Below are positions 54,487 to 64,000 of a stretch of 64,000 bases of DNA, piece by piece. Positions within the stretch are counted from its first letter, which is position 1. Every line of letters starts with the position of its first letter. Position numbers and translations under genes: made by a program. The stretch is taken from NCBI RefSeq assembly GCF_001650195.1, contig NZ_LXYR01000002.1:1-64000 (forward strand), in the 5' to 3' direction. The DNA is from Phormidesmis priestleyi BC1401 (GTDB taxonomy: Bacteria; Cyanobacteriota; Cyanobacteriia; Leptolyngbyales; Leptolyngbyaceae). The notes under the pieces are model-generated. The model did no database searches, was not told the DNA's origin, and saw only the letters and a program-made list of their open reading frames with translations.

Positions 54487-55608
54487 GTGTCTCTATTCAA
54501 CGTTTCTTTGGAGCGATCGATCGTTCTTTCACTGACGTTGCCGATCTCGGCTCTAATCTCGCTGCCCAAAGCAGCCGAAGCAGCCAGCTTTAGCCATCTA
54601 TACGTGTTTGGTGATAGCCTCTCTGATGTTGGAAACGTGCTGCGAGACACAGGAGGATTCGTTCCGCCTCCAGTTCTTCCTGCTTCTGATGGAAGTTTGT
54701 CGGTTGGATACGCGAATGGCCGCTTTTCCAACGGTTCTATTTGGGTTGAATATCTTGCGAAAGATTTGGGTCTCAGGGTCGATACGAGTAATGATTTTGC
54801 CTATGGTGGCGCAACCACAGGGCAAGAAAATGGTCTGAATCCACTGATAGCGCCGTTGTTAGGAATTCAGCTACCAGGCTTGCAGCAGCAGATTACTGCG
54901 TTCCAAAGTCAGAATCCGGCTCCTGATCAAGAGGCTCTCTACATTTTGTGGGCAGGAGCAAACGATTATCTCAATCCCAACCTCACAGACCCTCAAGAAA
55001 CCGTTGGAAGCGCGATCGTCAATCTCAACACAGCCGTCACAAAACTAGCGAGTAGTGGAGCCAAGAACTTCTTGATCGCCAACCTGCCCGATCTCGGCAA
55101 GCTTCCGTTGACACGGGAAGATGCGACTCGTTCTCAGGGGCTGAGTTTTTTGAGTGGTGCTCACAACACGGCTTTGGCTCAAACCTTGAGTGTTTTACCC
55201 TCAGCGTTGGGCGTTAACATCATTCCTCTAGATGTGAATGATCTGGTTAACCAAACGATCGCCAATCCTAGCCGCTTTGGACTCACTAATGTAACCGAGC
55301 AGTGTTTACCCGCTACGCTGCTCTTTCCGACCGCTCCACCGCCTTCTACTCCTTGCAATCCCATTACAGACGCGCCAAACTATTTGTTTTGGGACCCACT
55401 GCACCCGACTACAAGAGGGCACGAGATCCTCGGCGAGTATGCCTACTCGGTGCTGAAATCTAAATCGATTCCAGAATCATCGCCCGTTGTGGGGCTTTTG
55501 GCGTTAGGTGCGTGTTTAGGAGCAGGAGCGACTTTAAAGCGAAAGAGGATTCTCAAGCAAACCGTCACGAACAGGCTGCAATCTGAAGTTCCGGTGGGAG
55601 CTGAGTGA
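54487..55608 (+). CDS. GDSL/SGNH esterase with PEP-CTERM-like tail
   Basis: About 373 residues from GTG 54487, supported by an AGGAG site eight bases upstream; the longer frame uses TTG 54460. A signal peptide (SIVLSLTLPISALISLPKAAEA) is followed by the GDSL block YVFGDSLSDVGN (nucleophile Ser), ANGRFSNGSIW, WAGANDYLN and the catalytic Asp/His DPLHPTT. The C-terminus has ESSPVVGLLALG, then a hydrophobic stretch and KRKR, a PEP-CTERM-like exosortase sorting signal. It is an exported esterase, substrate unknown. Its last 44 bases overlap the convergent radical SAM gene. Confidence 0.88.
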   Translation: MSLFNVSLERSIVLSLTLPISALISLPKAAEAASFSHLYVFGDSLSDVGNVLRDTGGFVPPPVLPASDGSLSVGYANGRFSNGSIWVEYLAKDLGLRVDTSNDFAYGGATTGQENGLNPLIAPLLGIQLPGLQQQITAFQSQNPAPDQEALYILWAGANDYLNPNLTDPQETVGSAIVNLNTAVTKLASSGAKNFLIANLPDLGKLPLTREDATRSQGLSFLSGAHNTALAQTLSVLPSALGVNIIPLDVNDLVNQTIANPSRFGLTNVTEQCLPATLLFPTAPPPSTPCNPITDAPNYLFWDPLHPTTRGHEILGEYAYSVLKSKSIPESSPVVGLLALGACLGAGATLKRKRILKQTVTNRLQSEVPVGAE

Positions 55609-57211
55609 ACTGTTCGATCGCCGTCCCCAAATGTTTTTGTAACGTGGCTTGGGGCAGCGGTCCTTGAAGATGGCTCCAGGGCAAAACCTGCTCCAGTGAC
55701 CAAGTATCGTAGACGTAGAAGCTCATTTCAGGAAGCTGTCCCCGCAGTTCTTTAAAAGCGCGGCGATAGCTACCCAGCGAATCGCCATAGTGTCGGGTCA
55801 GTTCTAGCAGGTGGGAGAGGCGACGATCGCCCCGCGATAACAATGCCTGAATCACAGACCAGTTATAGCTTTCGGGACGAAAATCAATGCCTTGAGGACG
55901 CAGTTTCTTTTGCAAAAACTGGAGTCGCTTTTCGGCTTGAGTGTTGACCCCAAACCACTGAAAAGGCGTATGGGCTTTAGGAACAAACGTGCTGCATCCC
56001 AAGGTGAGCCGCAGACCGGGAGCCGCCTTTTTAACCTCGCGCATCATAGCGACGGTTTGTTCGAGATCCTCTGCTTCCTCGCCCGGAACGCCTGCCATTC
56101 CGTAGAGCTTAATGGCGCTCAGTCCACCCGCCTTTGCGTTGATGGCGGCTTGAATAATTTCGTCGTTGGTCAGCTTTTTGTTGATGATTTGCCGCAGCCG
56201 ATCGGAGCCACTTTCAACGGCGATCGTGATTGATTTGGTGTCGTGGTTCGTCAATGTTCGCGCCAGCTTCTCAGTCACGGTATTTGTCCGAACTGAGGCA
56301 ATAGTGACTCTTACAGAGTCATTCTGAGGTTTGTTGAGATAGTCTAGCAAGCTCTCAAACTCTGGATGTTGCGTCACAGATGCACCGAGTAACCCCAGAC
56401 GATCGGTGACGTGCAGACCTCGTTCGATCGCGGGAATCAACGACTCCTCAACGTCCGCAATCCGAAAGGGCAACGTCAGATAACTGGCAAGGCAAAAGCG
56501 GCACATTTCGGGGCAGCTTCGCACCACCTCAACCATATAAATATTTTCCCAAGCGGCTTTTTCAGTCACGACCGTAGAGGCTGAAAGCTTGTTGCCGCGG
56601 TAGGTTTGCTTTTCGATGCGGGCGGGAATCGTGGAGTCGATCGGCTCGATTCGCTCGATCGCGCCATCCGGACTTTTATAAGTCACCGCATACAAACTGG
56701 GGACGTAGATACCAGGAACTTGCGCTAAATGTCGCAACTGAGTTTGACGATCGGCGTGTCGAACTTCTTGATACGCATCAATAAAGGCATCTAGCAAAAC
56801 TTCGCCATCGCCCAGCAGCATCACATCAAAAAAATCTGCATAGGGTTCGGGGTTAGCCGTGAGAACAGGTCCGCCGCCAAAGACGATCGCATGATGGGTA
56901 CGATCGCGCGATCGGATCGGAATCCCCAACGATTCCAGTAAGCCGAGAATGTTGACATAATCGAGTTCCCAGGACATTGAGAAGCCGAGAATCTCTGGCT
57001 GCGATGGCAACGATTCATGAACATCTGTAAACAAACGACTGACGTGCAGATCGCTGCGTGCCGATAGAGTTGCCCAAACCACCTGATAGCCCAGGCTCGT
57101 GATTCCCACACTATATTCGTTGGGAAACGCAAAGATCAGCGGAATTGCGTCTGCTTGTGGAGTCGCAGAGTTAAAGAGTAAGCGTTCAGCCGCAAAAACA
57201 GATGCAGTCAC
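55565..57211 (-). CDS. B12-binding-type radical SAM protein
   Basis: 548 residues. The N-terminal half resembles a cobalamin-type Rossmann region (LIFAFPNEYSVGITSLGYQVVW). The radical SAM core carries the iron-sulfur motif CPEMCRFC (CxxxCxxC; about residue 234) and the S-adenosylmethionine site AGVPGEEAEDLE. The substrate is unknown; members of this group modify lipids, RNA or tetrapyrroles. The start is GTG 57211, ending in 44 bases shared with the convergent esterase gene. Confidence 0.88.
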   Translation of the reverse strand: MTASVFAAERLLFNSATPQADAIPLIFAFPNEYSVGITSLGYQVVWATLSARSDLHVSRLFTDVHESLPSQPEILGFSMSWELDYVNILGLLESLGIPIRSRDRTHHAIVFGGGPVLTANPEPYADFFDVMLLGDGEVLLDAFIDAYQEVRHADRQTQLRHLAQVPGIYVPSLYAVTYKSPDGAIERIEPIDSTIPARIEKQTYRGNKLSASTVVTEKAAWENIYMVEVVRSCPEMCRFCLASYLTLPFRIADVEESLIPAIERGLHVTDRLGLLGASVTQHPEFESLLDYLNKPQNDSVRVTIASVRTNTVTEKLARTLTNHDTKSITIAVESGSDRLRQIINKKLTNDEIIQAAINAKAGGLSAIKLYGMAGVPGEEAEDLEQTVAMMREVKKAAPGLRLTLGCSTFVPKAHTPFQWFGVNTQAEKRLQFLQKKLRPQGIDFRPESYNWSVIQALLSRGDRRLSHLLELTRHYGDSLGSYRRAFKELRGQLPEMSFYVYDTWSLEQVLPWSHLQGPLPQATLQKHLGTAIEQFTQLPPELQIAACS

Positions 57212-57411
57212 AGATATTCAGTCTTCTAATTTTAGAGTCTGCCTTCAGCCTAGCACCTGGTTTTCGTAGACAGCAGAAGCTCGATCAATTTAACAGGCAT
57301 CATCAAGAAATTTTGCTCAGACAAAGTTTCTGACTGGAGTGCAAAGTAGTATCATGAAGTGCCTAATCGAGGCTGCGGCTAACAGGGATCACCAACGAGA
57401 GGATATCGCGT

Positions 57412-58353
57412 ATGGCATTTATCATCGCAACCGCAAACATGAAGGGTGGGGTTGGTAAAACGACGCTCACCGTCAATCTTGCAACCTGTCTCGCAAAAAA
57501 CCACGGCAAGAAAGTTTTGATTGTGGATCTAGATACCCAAATTAGTGCCACTCTCAGTTTGATGACACCCGCAGACTTTGCCAAGATTAGAAATGAAAGA
57601 CGAACGCTGCGGTATTTAATCAAGCGATCGATCCTGGCAGATAAGCAACTTGCAACCACCGTGCCAGAAGCGATTCGCTCTTATGTTTGCAACGTCAAAG
57701 GGTTAGATTTGTTGCCGGGAGACATTGATCTCTACGACGAATTTATGGTGTCCGAGATGTTACACCAAACTGCGACTCGTCAGGGTCAAACAAACTTTGA
57801 GCAAGTCTGGAATAATTTTGAGAAAACGCTGATTCAAAGTATTTTGCAGCCGATTAGCAAAGACTATGATCTGATTATTTTAGACTGTGCGCCCGGATAT
57901 AACTTAATTACGCGGAGTGCTTTACTTGCCAGCGATTTTTACTTAATTCCAGCTAAACCAGAACCGCTATCTTTAATCGGTATCCAACTCTTGGAAAGAC
58001 GGATTACCAAGCTCAAAGAGACGCACAAAGCCGATACTCCCATCAGTCCTAATCTATTAGGGATTGCATTTTCGCTGTCAGGGAATGTGTTTTCGAGTCG
58101 CTATTATAGTCAGGTAATGCGACGATTAAACGAAGATTTTAGTGAAGCAAAACTGTTTAAGACGCGCATTCCGCCCGATGTGAATGTGTCTAAAGCGGTG
58201 GATACATTTACACCTGTCGTATTAGCAAATCCTAATACAGCAGGGGCAAAAGCATTTGCAACGATGGCACAAGAATTTTTGCACAAGCTATCGACTGCGG
58301 CAAAAATTGACCAGCCGCCGTCTAAGTTTGCGCTATCGTCGTTGGATGATTAA
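57412..58353 (+). CDS. ParA-family ATPase
   Basis: A 313-residue ATPase with the deviant Walker A MKGGVGKTTLTVNLA, the motif DLDTQISATLSLM and DLIILDCAPGYNL. ParA proteins position cargo on the nucoid (plasmids, chemotaxis arrays, carboxysomes). No parB, mcdB or similar partner gene is adjacent, so its cargo cannot be told. It is convergent with chlI. Confidence 0.9.
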   Translation: MAFIIATANMKGGVGKTTLTVNLATCLAKNHGKKVLIVDLDTQISATLSLMTPADFAKIRNERRTLRYLIKRSILADKQLATTVPEAIRSYVCNVKGLDLLPGDIDLYDEFMVSEMLHQTATRQGQTNFEQVWNNFEKTLIQSILQPISKDYDLIILDCAPGYNLITRSALLASDFYLIPAKPEPLSLIGIQLLERRITKLKETHKADTPISPNLLGIAFSLSGNVFSSRYYSQVMRRLNEDFSEAKLFKTRIPPDVNVSKAVDTFTPVVLANPNTAGAKAFATMAQEFLHKLSTAAKIDQPPSKFALSSLDD

Positions 58354-58397
58354 GTGTCTACTAGCTGAAGGCAATCACAGAGGGATTGCCCTTACCT

Positions 58398-59492
58398 CTA
58401 TGCCTCCAAACCAAAGACTTGGTTAAACACCTTTTCGACTTTGTAGCCAGAATCGATCGACTCCATGGGGTCTTTTCTCAAACGGTGACGTAAACAGAGA
58501 GTGGCGACGCGACGAATATCGTTGATGGTGACTTCGGTGCGACCTTCAAAGGCAGCGATCGCTTTCGCAGCCCGGTTGGTGACGATGTCTCCGCGCAGTC
58601 CATCCACATCTAACTCTGAGCAGACTTGAGAAATTTTGACTCGAAGATCATAGTCAATCTCGATCGACTTCAATCGTTCTTGAGCATTCACCAACTGCTC
58701 TTGCAGTTCAATCTGCTGGGGCTGATAGTTTTCTAAAAACTCTTGAGAATTTTGGTCGAAGTCCGTTCGCTGCTCGACGATTTGAACTCGCAGCACAGGT
58801 TCTTTGACGGTGCGAATCTCAGCGTGCATTCCAAAGCGATCGAGCAGTTGCGGACGCAGTTCTCCTTCTTCAGGGTTGCCAGAGCCGACCAGCACAAATC
58901 GAGCCGGATGCCGAATAGAGATGCCTTCTCGCTCAACGGTGTTCCAACCTGATGCAGCAGAGTCGAGCAGCACGTCTACTAAGTGATCATCTAAGAGGTT
59001 GACCTCATCGACGTAGAGAATGCCTCGATTTGCCTTCGCCAGCAAGCCAGGTTCAAACGCTTTTACCCCTTCAGAAAGGGCTTTTTCGATGTCGATCGTG
59101 CCGCAAACCCGATCTTCAGTAGCTCCTAGCGGCAGATCGACCATCATCACTTTTTTTCTCGTCACCGGGACTTCTGCACCCTTCTCGACGAGTTGCCGCA
59201 CCGCATCGCCCATAATCTCAGGATCGCTGGGGTGGCTGTTGAACGGGTCATCTGCGACGACTTCGATCTCTGGCAGCAGATCGGCTAACGCCCGAATGGT
59301 CGTCGATTTGCCAGTGCCCCGATCGCCCATAATCATCACCCCGCCAATTTTGGGGTCAATGACATTGAGGAGCAATGCCAGCTTCATTTCTTCTTGACCG
59401 ACGATCGCCGTAAAGGGAAAAACTGCACGGCGACGAAGAGCGGGCACCGCGGTACGTCCATTCTGAGAAGTAGCTTCTGTCGTAAAAGTCAC
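58398..59492 (-). CDS. chlI: Magnesium chelatase subunit ChlI
   Basis: The AAA+ subunit of magnesium chelatase, which with ChlD and ChlH inserts Mg into protoporphyrin IX for chlorophyll synthesis. The 364-residue protein has [19 protein letters not shown], Walker [12 protein letters not shown], Walker [21 protein letters not shown] and the sensor region [22 protein letters not shown]. The start is GTG 59492, fitting the family. It is convergent with the ParA gene and divergent from dapB. Confidence 0.96.
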   Translation of the reverse strand: MTFTTEATSQNGRTAVPALRRRAVFPFTAIVGQEEMKLALLLNVIDPKIGGVMIMGDRGTGKSTTIRALADLLPEIEVVADDPFNSHPSDPEIMGDAVRQLVEKGAEVPVTRKKVMMVDLPLGATEDRVCGTIDIEKALSEGVKAFEPGLLAKANRGILYVDEVNLLDDHLVDVLLDSAASGWNTVEREGISIRHPARFVLVGSGNPEEGELRPQLLDRFGMHAEIRTVKEPVLRVQIVEQRTDFDQNSQEFLENYQPQQIELQEQLVNAQERLKSIEIDYDLRVKISQVCSELDVDGLRGDIVTNRAAKAIAAFEGRTEVTINDIRRVATLCLRHRLRKDPMESIDSGYKVEKVFNQVFGLEA

Positions 59493-59664
59493 GAGATTAC
59501 CTGCAAAATCAAAGAAGTTTTAATCAGCGTACTCCATTGTAAACCACTCTGAGTCCTGAACGTGGAGGCACTTGGTGGTTTAAAAGGAATCTTAGATGGA
59601 ACCAAGCAAAACCCGATCGCTTGATCCTAAAATGCCTCTAGGTCATTCAAAACGGTTCTAAATT

Positions 59665-60486
59665 ATGGCGAGTCAGATTCCGGTTGTGGTGAACGGTGCC
59701 ACGGGCAAGATGGGGCGCGAAATTGTCAAAGCGGTATCTCAAGCGAGTGACATGACTCTGATTGGAGCCGTGGCAAGAAACCCAGAATTTAACGGGCAGG
59801 ATATTGGCGAGGTGGTTGGCTGCGGTGCGTTAGAAGTGCCGATTACCAATGACTACGAGTCGATGATGGCGATGCTGTCTCAAGAAAAAGAGTTGGGCGT
59901 AGTTGTGGATGTGACTCACCCAGACTCAGTGTATGGCAATGTGCGATCGGCGATCGCCTACGGAGTTCGCCCTGTAGTTGGCACAACTGGGCTGAGTGCT
60001 GGACAGATTCACGAGTTAGAAATCTTTGCCGACAAAGCGAGTACAGGATGTTTGATGATTCCTAACTTCTCGATCGGGATGGTGCTTCTCCAGCAAGCAG
60101 CGATTCAGGCATCTCAATATTTTGATCACGTCGAAATTATTGAGCTACATCACAATCAAAAAGCAGACGCTCCGAGTGGGACGGCAGTGCAGACGGCTCA
60201 GATGTTAGCGGAGATGGGCAAAACTTTTAATGTGCCGACCGTCGAGGAGACCGAGAAAATTCCCGGATCGAGAGGCGGACAGGCAGAAGAAGGCATTCGG
60301 ATTCACAGCATTCGATTGCCGGGATTGATCGCCCACCAGGAAGTGATTTTCGGTGCCCCTGGACAAATTTATACTCTGCGCCACGACACCAGCGATCGGG
60401 CTTGCTATATGCCCGGAGTGCTGCTCTCGATTCGCAAGGTGATTCCGCTCAAAAGCCTGGTCTATGGGCTGGAAAAACTACTTTAA
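59665..60486 (+). CDS. dapB: 4-hydroxy-tetrahydrodipicolinate reductase
   Basis: DapB reduces hydroxytetrahydrodipicolinate with NAD(P)H in lysine and diaminopimelate synthesis. The 273-residue protein shows the cofactor fold [33 protein letters not shown]-like [11 protein letters not shown], and the catalytic signature [16 protein letters not shown] (active-site His and Lys). Start ATG 59665. A hairpin follows immediately. Confidence 0.96.
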   Translation: MASQIPVVVNGATGKMGREIVKAVSQASDMTLIGAVARNPEFNGQDIGEVVGCGALEVPITNDYESMMAMLSQEKELGVVVDVTHPDSVYGNVRSAIAYGVRPVVGTTGLSAGQIHELEIFADKASTGCLMIPNFSIGMVLLQQAAIQASQYFDHVEIIELHHNQKADAPSGTAVQTAQMLAEMGKTFNVPTVEETEKIPGSRGGQAEEGIRIHSIRLPGLIAHQEVIFGAPGQIYTLRHDTSDRACYMPGVLLSIRKVIPLKSLVYGLEKLL

Positions 60487-60528
60487 ATAAAAAATTGCCT
60501 GACCCCTAAAAGCCCCCGGAGTCAGGCA
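60487..60528 (-). terminator. Strong hairpin with T tract on the minus strand
   Basis: TGCCTGAC/GTCAGGCA (60496-60503 with 60521-60528) forms an 8-bp perfect stem. On the minus strand it is followed by a run of T (AATTTTTTATTT). It therefore terminates minus-strand transcription, yet the nearest minus-strand gene, atpG, already has its own terminator 290 bases upstream. It may also serve as a bidirectional end for dapB. Confidence 0.6.
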
Positions 60529-60815
60529 TTCCATCGAAGGACGCGTTGAACCGAACATTGTCAAACAAACTTAGTTGCCCCCTAGTTGCTTAACCGTTTC
60601 GACCTGCGTTCCTTCGATTTGATCTCATTGTGGAATACAGAAATCAATCACCCCTCACGAGAAGTACTCAAGTTTTGCTATGAGAACTTTGGGCAGACGA
60701 CAAAGAATCCGTACTATCTCCCTGCTCACGGGCGATCGAGCGCAGCCAACCAGCCCGTAGAAAGACTGGAACCACTAAGCCGAGGACAGGATGGTCTAGC
60801 CGAACGATCGCTCAT
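60529..60815 (-). other. Gene-free interval between two minus-strand terminators, possible small RNA
   Basis: About 290 bases lie between the atpG terminator and the terminator at dapB. No convincing protein is encoded on either strand and no known RNA family (tRNA, tmRNA, 6S, RNase P, SRP) was recognised. The presence of a second minus-strand terminator suggests an unannotated minus-strand transcript. Promoter signals were not identified. Confidence 0.3.
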
Positions 60816-60844
60816 AAAAATGCGCCTGAGAAACTCAGACGCAT
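60815..60844 (-). terminator. Terminator after atpG
   Basis: ATGCGCCTGAG (60820-60830) pairs with CTCAGACGCAT (60834-60844), with one mismatch and a three-base loop. On the minus strand it is followed by five T residues. It lies about 30 bases after the atpG stop and ends the ATP synthase operon. Confidence 0.8.
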
Positions 60845-60874
60845 AGCATTACTTAGTTGCAAACTTGGTTGAGG

Positions 60875-61825
60875 TTAGTTCAACGCCTCAGCACCGCCCA
60901 CCACTTCTAAAATCTCTTGAGTAATCGCCGCCTGACGGGCTTTGTTGTAAGTCAGCGACAATTCTTTCATGAGATCCGACGCGTTTTCGCTAGCGTTGTT
61001 CATCGCAGTCATCCGGGCAGCGAGTTCACTTGCCGCAGACTCTTGCAGCGCCCGAAGCAGTTGATTATTGAGATACAGCGGCAGCAGCGCATCTAAAATC
61101 TGCACCGGATCTTGCTCAAAAATCATATCCTGTGGGAAACTGCTCTGAGTCGGCGCGGTCATTTTCTCCCGCTCGACTTGAAGCTGTCCACCACGAGTCG
61201 TCAATCGGAAGATTTCATCGTCTGGCACTTCTAGCCCTTGAGGGTCAAGCGGCAGCAGCGTTTGAATCACCGGACGAGAACTGATCAGTGAGACAAATCG
61301 AGTATAGACAAGCTCAACCCGATCGACCGTATCCGACAAGAATAAAGACAGCAACTGATCCGAAATTTGCGACGCTTCTGCCGCTGTCGGAATCTGTTCC
61401 AACCCAATGTAAGTGCCTTCAATTGGCTGCTCGCGACGCTGAAAATATTGAGCCGATTTGCGACCCACCACAATAAATTTGTAGTTCAGCCCTTCTGCTT
61501 GCAGCTCTTTAGCGCGAATCTCAGCGCGACGAATCACGTTAGAGTTGTATGCGCCACACAGACCCCGATCGCCGGAGATCACCAGCAATGCAACGGTCTT
61601 GACATCGCGCTTTCTCAAGAGCGGCAGATTCGCTTCTTCAAATCGCAGACGGATTTGCAGGCTATAAAGCACTTGTGCCAGCCGATCGGCAAAAGGACGG
61701 GTGGCAATCACCTGTTCCTGAGCGCGACGCACCTTTGCAGCCGCTACGAGCCGCATCGCTTCCGTAATCTTTTTGGTATTTTTGACCGACTGAATGCGGT
61801 CTCGAATGAGTTTGAGGTTTGCCAT
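60875..61825 (-). CDS. atpG: ATP synthase F1 gamma subunit
   Basis: The central rotary shaft of the F1 ATPase (atpC in cyanobacterial usage). About 316 residues from ATG 61825, with [24 protein letters not shown] at the start and the C-terminal [39 protein letters not shown]. The middle contains the insertion typical of photosynthetic gamma subunits (about 195-230); the redox cysteines of chloroplasts are absent. A TTG at 61837 would add four residues. It is the last gene of the operon. Confidence 0.96.
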   Translation of the reverse strand: MANLKLIRDRIQSVKNTKKITEAMRLVAAAKVRRAQEQVIATRPFADRLAQVLYSLQIRLRFEEANLPLLRKRDVKTVALLVISGDRGLCGAYNSNVIRRAEIRAKELQAEGLNYKFIVVGRKSAQYFQRREQPIEGTYIGLEQIPTAAEASQISDQLLSLFLSDTVDRVELVYTRFVSLISSRPVIQTLLPLDPQGLEVPDDEIFRLTTRGGQLQVEREKMTAPTQSSFPQDMIFEQDPVQILDALLPLYLNNQLLRALQESAASELAARMTAMNNASENASDLMKELSLTYNKARQAAITQEILEVVGGAEALN

Positions 61826-61901
61826 AATCTTGACCAAGGTTAGGGTTTGGAGTTTGGACTTCTAGAGAGTCAGTACCCGGAATCCAAACTCCAAAGCAGG
61901 T

Positions 61902-63419
61902 TTACGCGGCGGCTAGGAAGGTCTTTTTGTATTCAGCGATCGCTTCCTTCAACATGCCTTCAGCTTCAGCGCTGAGGGCTTTGGTCGTGCGAATGCTGTC
62001 GCCGTATTTGGGTTTGCTGGTTGCCAAATAGTCGCGCAATCCTTTCGCGTAGTCGGTGATTTTCTCAACGGGGATGTCATCCAAATAGCCGTTGATGCCC
62101 GCGTAAATGATTGCCACTTGGTCGCCTACCGACAGCGGAGAGTATTGAGACTGCTTCAGCAATTCGCGCAGACGTTGACCGCGTGCAAGCTGGTTCTGAG
62201 TCGCTTTATCCAAGTCAGACGCAAACTGAGCAAACGCTTCGAGTTCCGCAAACTGAGCCAACTCCAGTTTCACTTTACCTGCGACTTTCTTCATCGCCTT
62301 GGTTTGCGCCGCCGATCCGACCCGCGACACCGAAATACCTGCATTCACGGCGGGACGTAGACCAGAGTTGAAGAGGTCAGACGACAAGAAGATTTGACCG
62401 TCTGTAATCGAAATCACGTTTGTCGGAATGTAAGCCGACACGTCACCCGCTTGAGTTTCGACGATCGGCAATGCTGTCATGCTGCCCTCACCCAATTCAG
62501 GGCTGAGTTTTGCCGCACGCTCTAGCAAGCGAGAGTGGAGATAGAAGACATCGCCAGGATATGCCTCACGACCGGGCGGACGACGCAACAGCAAAGACAT
62601 TTGACGATAAGCCTGTGCCTGTTTAGACAAGTCATCATAAATGACCAGCGTGTGCTTGCCTTTATACATGAAGTACTCAGCCAGCGATGCGCCCGTGTAA
62701 GGAGCAAGGTATTGCAGCGTCGCTGCGTCGTTTGCGTTTGCCGCAACGATGATAGTGTAATCTAACGCGCCACGCTCACGCAGCACGTCTGCGATGCTAG
62801 CAACAGTCGAAGCCTTTTGCCCGATCGCCACATAGACGCAGATCACGTCTTCGCCTTTCTGGTTGAGAATCGTGTCTATTGCAACAGAAGTTTTGCCCGT
62901 TTGACGATCGCCAATAATTAATTCGCGCTGCCCTCGACCGATCGGAATCATAGTGTCGATCGCGGTGATGCCCGTTTGCATCGGCTCGTACACCGATTTG
63001 CGCTCAATGATGCCAGGGGCGGGAGATTCGATCAAACGAAACTCAGTAGTTTGGATGTCGCCTTTACCGTCGATCGGACGAGCCAGCGCATCTACAATAC
63101 GACCCACCATCGCCTCTCCAACCGGGATCCGCGCGATTTTGCCGCTCGCCGTGACGCTGCTGCCTTCTTGAATGGTGCGTCCATTACTCATCAAGACCGC
63201 GCCCACATTGTCTTCTTCTAGGTTGAGCGCGATGCCGACTGAGCCATCTTCAAAATCGAGCAACTCACCGGACATCGCCTTTTCTAGACCATAGATCCGG
63301 GCGATGCCGTCGCCGACCTGAAGCACGGTGCCCACGTTGGAAACCTTAACGCCCTGATCGTAGCTCTCGATCTGTTGGCGAATAATATTACTAATTTCGT
63401 CTGGTCTAATTGCTGCCAT
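61902..63419 (-). CDS. atpA: ATP synthase F1 alpha subunit
   Basis: 505 residues; forms the alpha3beta3 ring with AtpB. Motifs: [21 protein letters not shown], Walker [15 protein letters not shown], and [30 protein letters not shown] (in part). It lies between the gamma and delta subunit genes, the normal cyanobacterial order delta-alpha-gamma. Gap to atpG 76 bases. Confidence 0.97.
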   Translation of the reverse strand: MAAIRPDEISNIIRQQIESYDQGVKVSNVGTVLQVGDGIARIYGLEKAMSGELLDFEDGSVGIALNLEEDNVGAVLMSNGRTIQEGSSVTASGKIARIPVGEAMVGRIVDALARPIDGKGDIQTTEFRLIESPAPGIIERKSVYEPMQTGITAIDTMIPIGRGQRELIIGDRQTGKTSVAIDTILNQKGEDVICVYVAIGQKASTVASIADVLRERGALDYTIIVAANANDAATLQYLAPYTGASLAEYFMYKGKHTLVIYDDLSKQAQAYRQMSLLLRRPPGREAYPGDVFYLHSRLLERAAKLSPELGEGSMTALPIVETQAGDVSAYIPTNVISITDGQIFLSSDLFNSGLRPAVNAGISVSRVGSAAQTKAMKKVAGKVKLELAQFAELEAFAQFASDLDKATQNQLARGQRLRELLKQSQYSPLSVGDQVAIIYAGINGYLDDIPVEKITDYAKGLRDYLATSKPKYGDSIRTTKALSAEAEGMLKEAIAEYKKTFLAAA

Positions 63420-63503
63420 TGGAACCTCTTTTGAAGGATGAAGGAGAATGCGGAAATCGAGCTTGGGCTTAGGCTTCAGAAAGTTTGAAGCCCTTCACCT
63501 TTC

Positions 63504-64000
63504 TTAGGTTGCACTGCTTAAACGGAGAGAAATACGCCGCAGTTGACCGCGCAAGCTTGCGTCAATCACCTGAGAACCAACTTTGATAATGACACCACCG
63601 ATGAGGTCGCTGTCGATCCGAGTTTCGAGATCGACCTGACGCGCCGAAGTCATCGACTTCACCTGTTCGCGAATGGTGTTTTTCTGATCGTCGTTGAGTT
63701 CGACCGTTGAAGTCACTTCAGCTAACACTGCTTGATTCAGCTTTCTTAGAAGTGACTGATACTGCTTGCAAACGCCGTCTAAAAACAGAATCCGTCGCTT
63801 GTCAACCAACAGCATTAAAAAGCTCTTTGTAAACGGATGGATCTGCTCTCCAAAAACCTGATCTAAAACAGCTTTTTTTGCATCAGCTTTCGTCAACGGA
63901 CTGCCGAGAAAGGCTTGCAGATCGGGTGATTCGTTCCAGCTAGACAAGATTGCAGCGACATCTTCACCAAAGCGCTCGGTCAAATTATTGGACTGACCCA
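63504..64000 (-). CDS. atpH: ATP synthase F1 delta subunit, 5' end outside window
   Basis: The delta subunit (atpD in cyanobacterial usage) ties F1 to the peripheral stalk. The visible 165 residues include SNNLTERFGEDVAAIL, LTKADAKKAVLDQV and the C-terminal signature IDSDLIGGVIIKVGSQVIDASLRGQL. The frame stays open to the window edge, and by comparison with the usual ~185 residues about 20 N-terminal residues lie beyond it. The start at the TTG at 63983 would cut the family domain, so I treat it as partial. Confidence 0.94.
   Translation of the reverse strand, partial: GQSNNLTERFGEDVAAILSSWNESPDLQAFLGSPLTKADAKKAVLDQVFGEQIHPFTKSFLMLLVDKRRILFLDGVCKQYQSLLRKLNQAVLAEVTSTVELNDDQKNTIREQVKSMTSARQVDLETRIDSDLIGGVIIKVGSQVIDASLRGQLRRISLRLSSAT

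Noticed and set aside
60586-60846. 86-codon plus-strand frame downstream of dapB
   Set aside because: It covers the atpG terminator, and its sequence does not resemble a known protein.

Overview
The window is a chromosomal segment from a cyanobacterium. It carries chlorophyll synthesis genes (chlP, chlI), the photosystem II factor thf1/psb29, ycf35, the DUF3038/DUF4335 pair, a dnaK2-type chaperone cluster and a type IV pilus operon in cyanobacterial style. GCGATCGC palindromes (HIP1) are scattered throughout. The mix suggests a filamentous Leptolyngbya/Oscillatoriales-like organism, but genus cannot be fixed from sequence reading alone. Gene identities below rest on recognised motifs, not on database searches.

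Layout. 1-4.6 kb: the 3' half of a TnpB-type RNA-guided nuclease element abuts a three-gene phosphorelay (multi-PAS HisKA_2 kinase, receiver-kinase hybrid, receiver with a degenerate kinase-like tail). 4.6-5.5 kb: gene debris (a cytochrome c6 stub) and nested repeats. 5.5-15 kb: housekeeping (PfkB kinase, rsmI, glycosyltransferase, MFS exporter, recO, deoC), a solitary beta-class DNA methyltransferase and chlP. 16-19 kb: a broken nuclease-like gene interrupted by a short repeat, a ComFB-family gene, thf1, grxC and a TPR protein. 18.9-22 kb: two peptide-type ABC permeases divergent from a MalK-type ATPase. 22-29 kb: a minus-strand surface-glycan operon (ABC exporter, GT4, GT10, two tandem Npun_R2821-type proteins, sugar epimerase). 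29-36 kb: FAD oxidoreductase, SLH-glycoside hydrolase, SUI1, trpB, a RelE-like toxin-antitoxin pair fused translationally to an RsbW-like gene, and rph. 36-42 kb: grpE-dnaK-dnaJ-tusA-rsgA on the minus strand. 42-47.7 kb: pilB-pilT-pilC and an unknown gene on the plus strand. 47.7-59.5 kb: DUF2997-ycf35-ferredoxin, a PPC-repeat Ser/Thr kinase, DUF3038-DUF4335, a VTE5-like kinase, a GDSL esterase with a PEP-CTERM-like tail, a radical SAM protein, an orphan ParA and chlI. 59.6-64 kb: dapB, a possible non-coding transcript, and the atpG-atpA-atpH end of the ATP synthase operon, running off the window.

How the parts fit. The glycan operon builds and exports a polysaccharide; the SLH hydrolase and PEP-CTERM-like esterase are also envelope proteins. 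The pilus operon and the ComFB homologue may both belong to motility/competence and cyclic-dinucleotide control. The most interesting points are: a TnpB of the zinc-ribbon-less, relocated-glutamate type sitting at the 5' edge of a kinase gene; a response regulator ending in a His-to-Gln pseudo-kinase motif; a short palindromic repeat that has broken a gene; an 8-codon duplication in DnaK; paired direct repeats 20 bp apart at two promoters; and an unexplained double-terminator interval after the ATP synthase genes. No CRISPR array, rRNA or tRNA was recognised.
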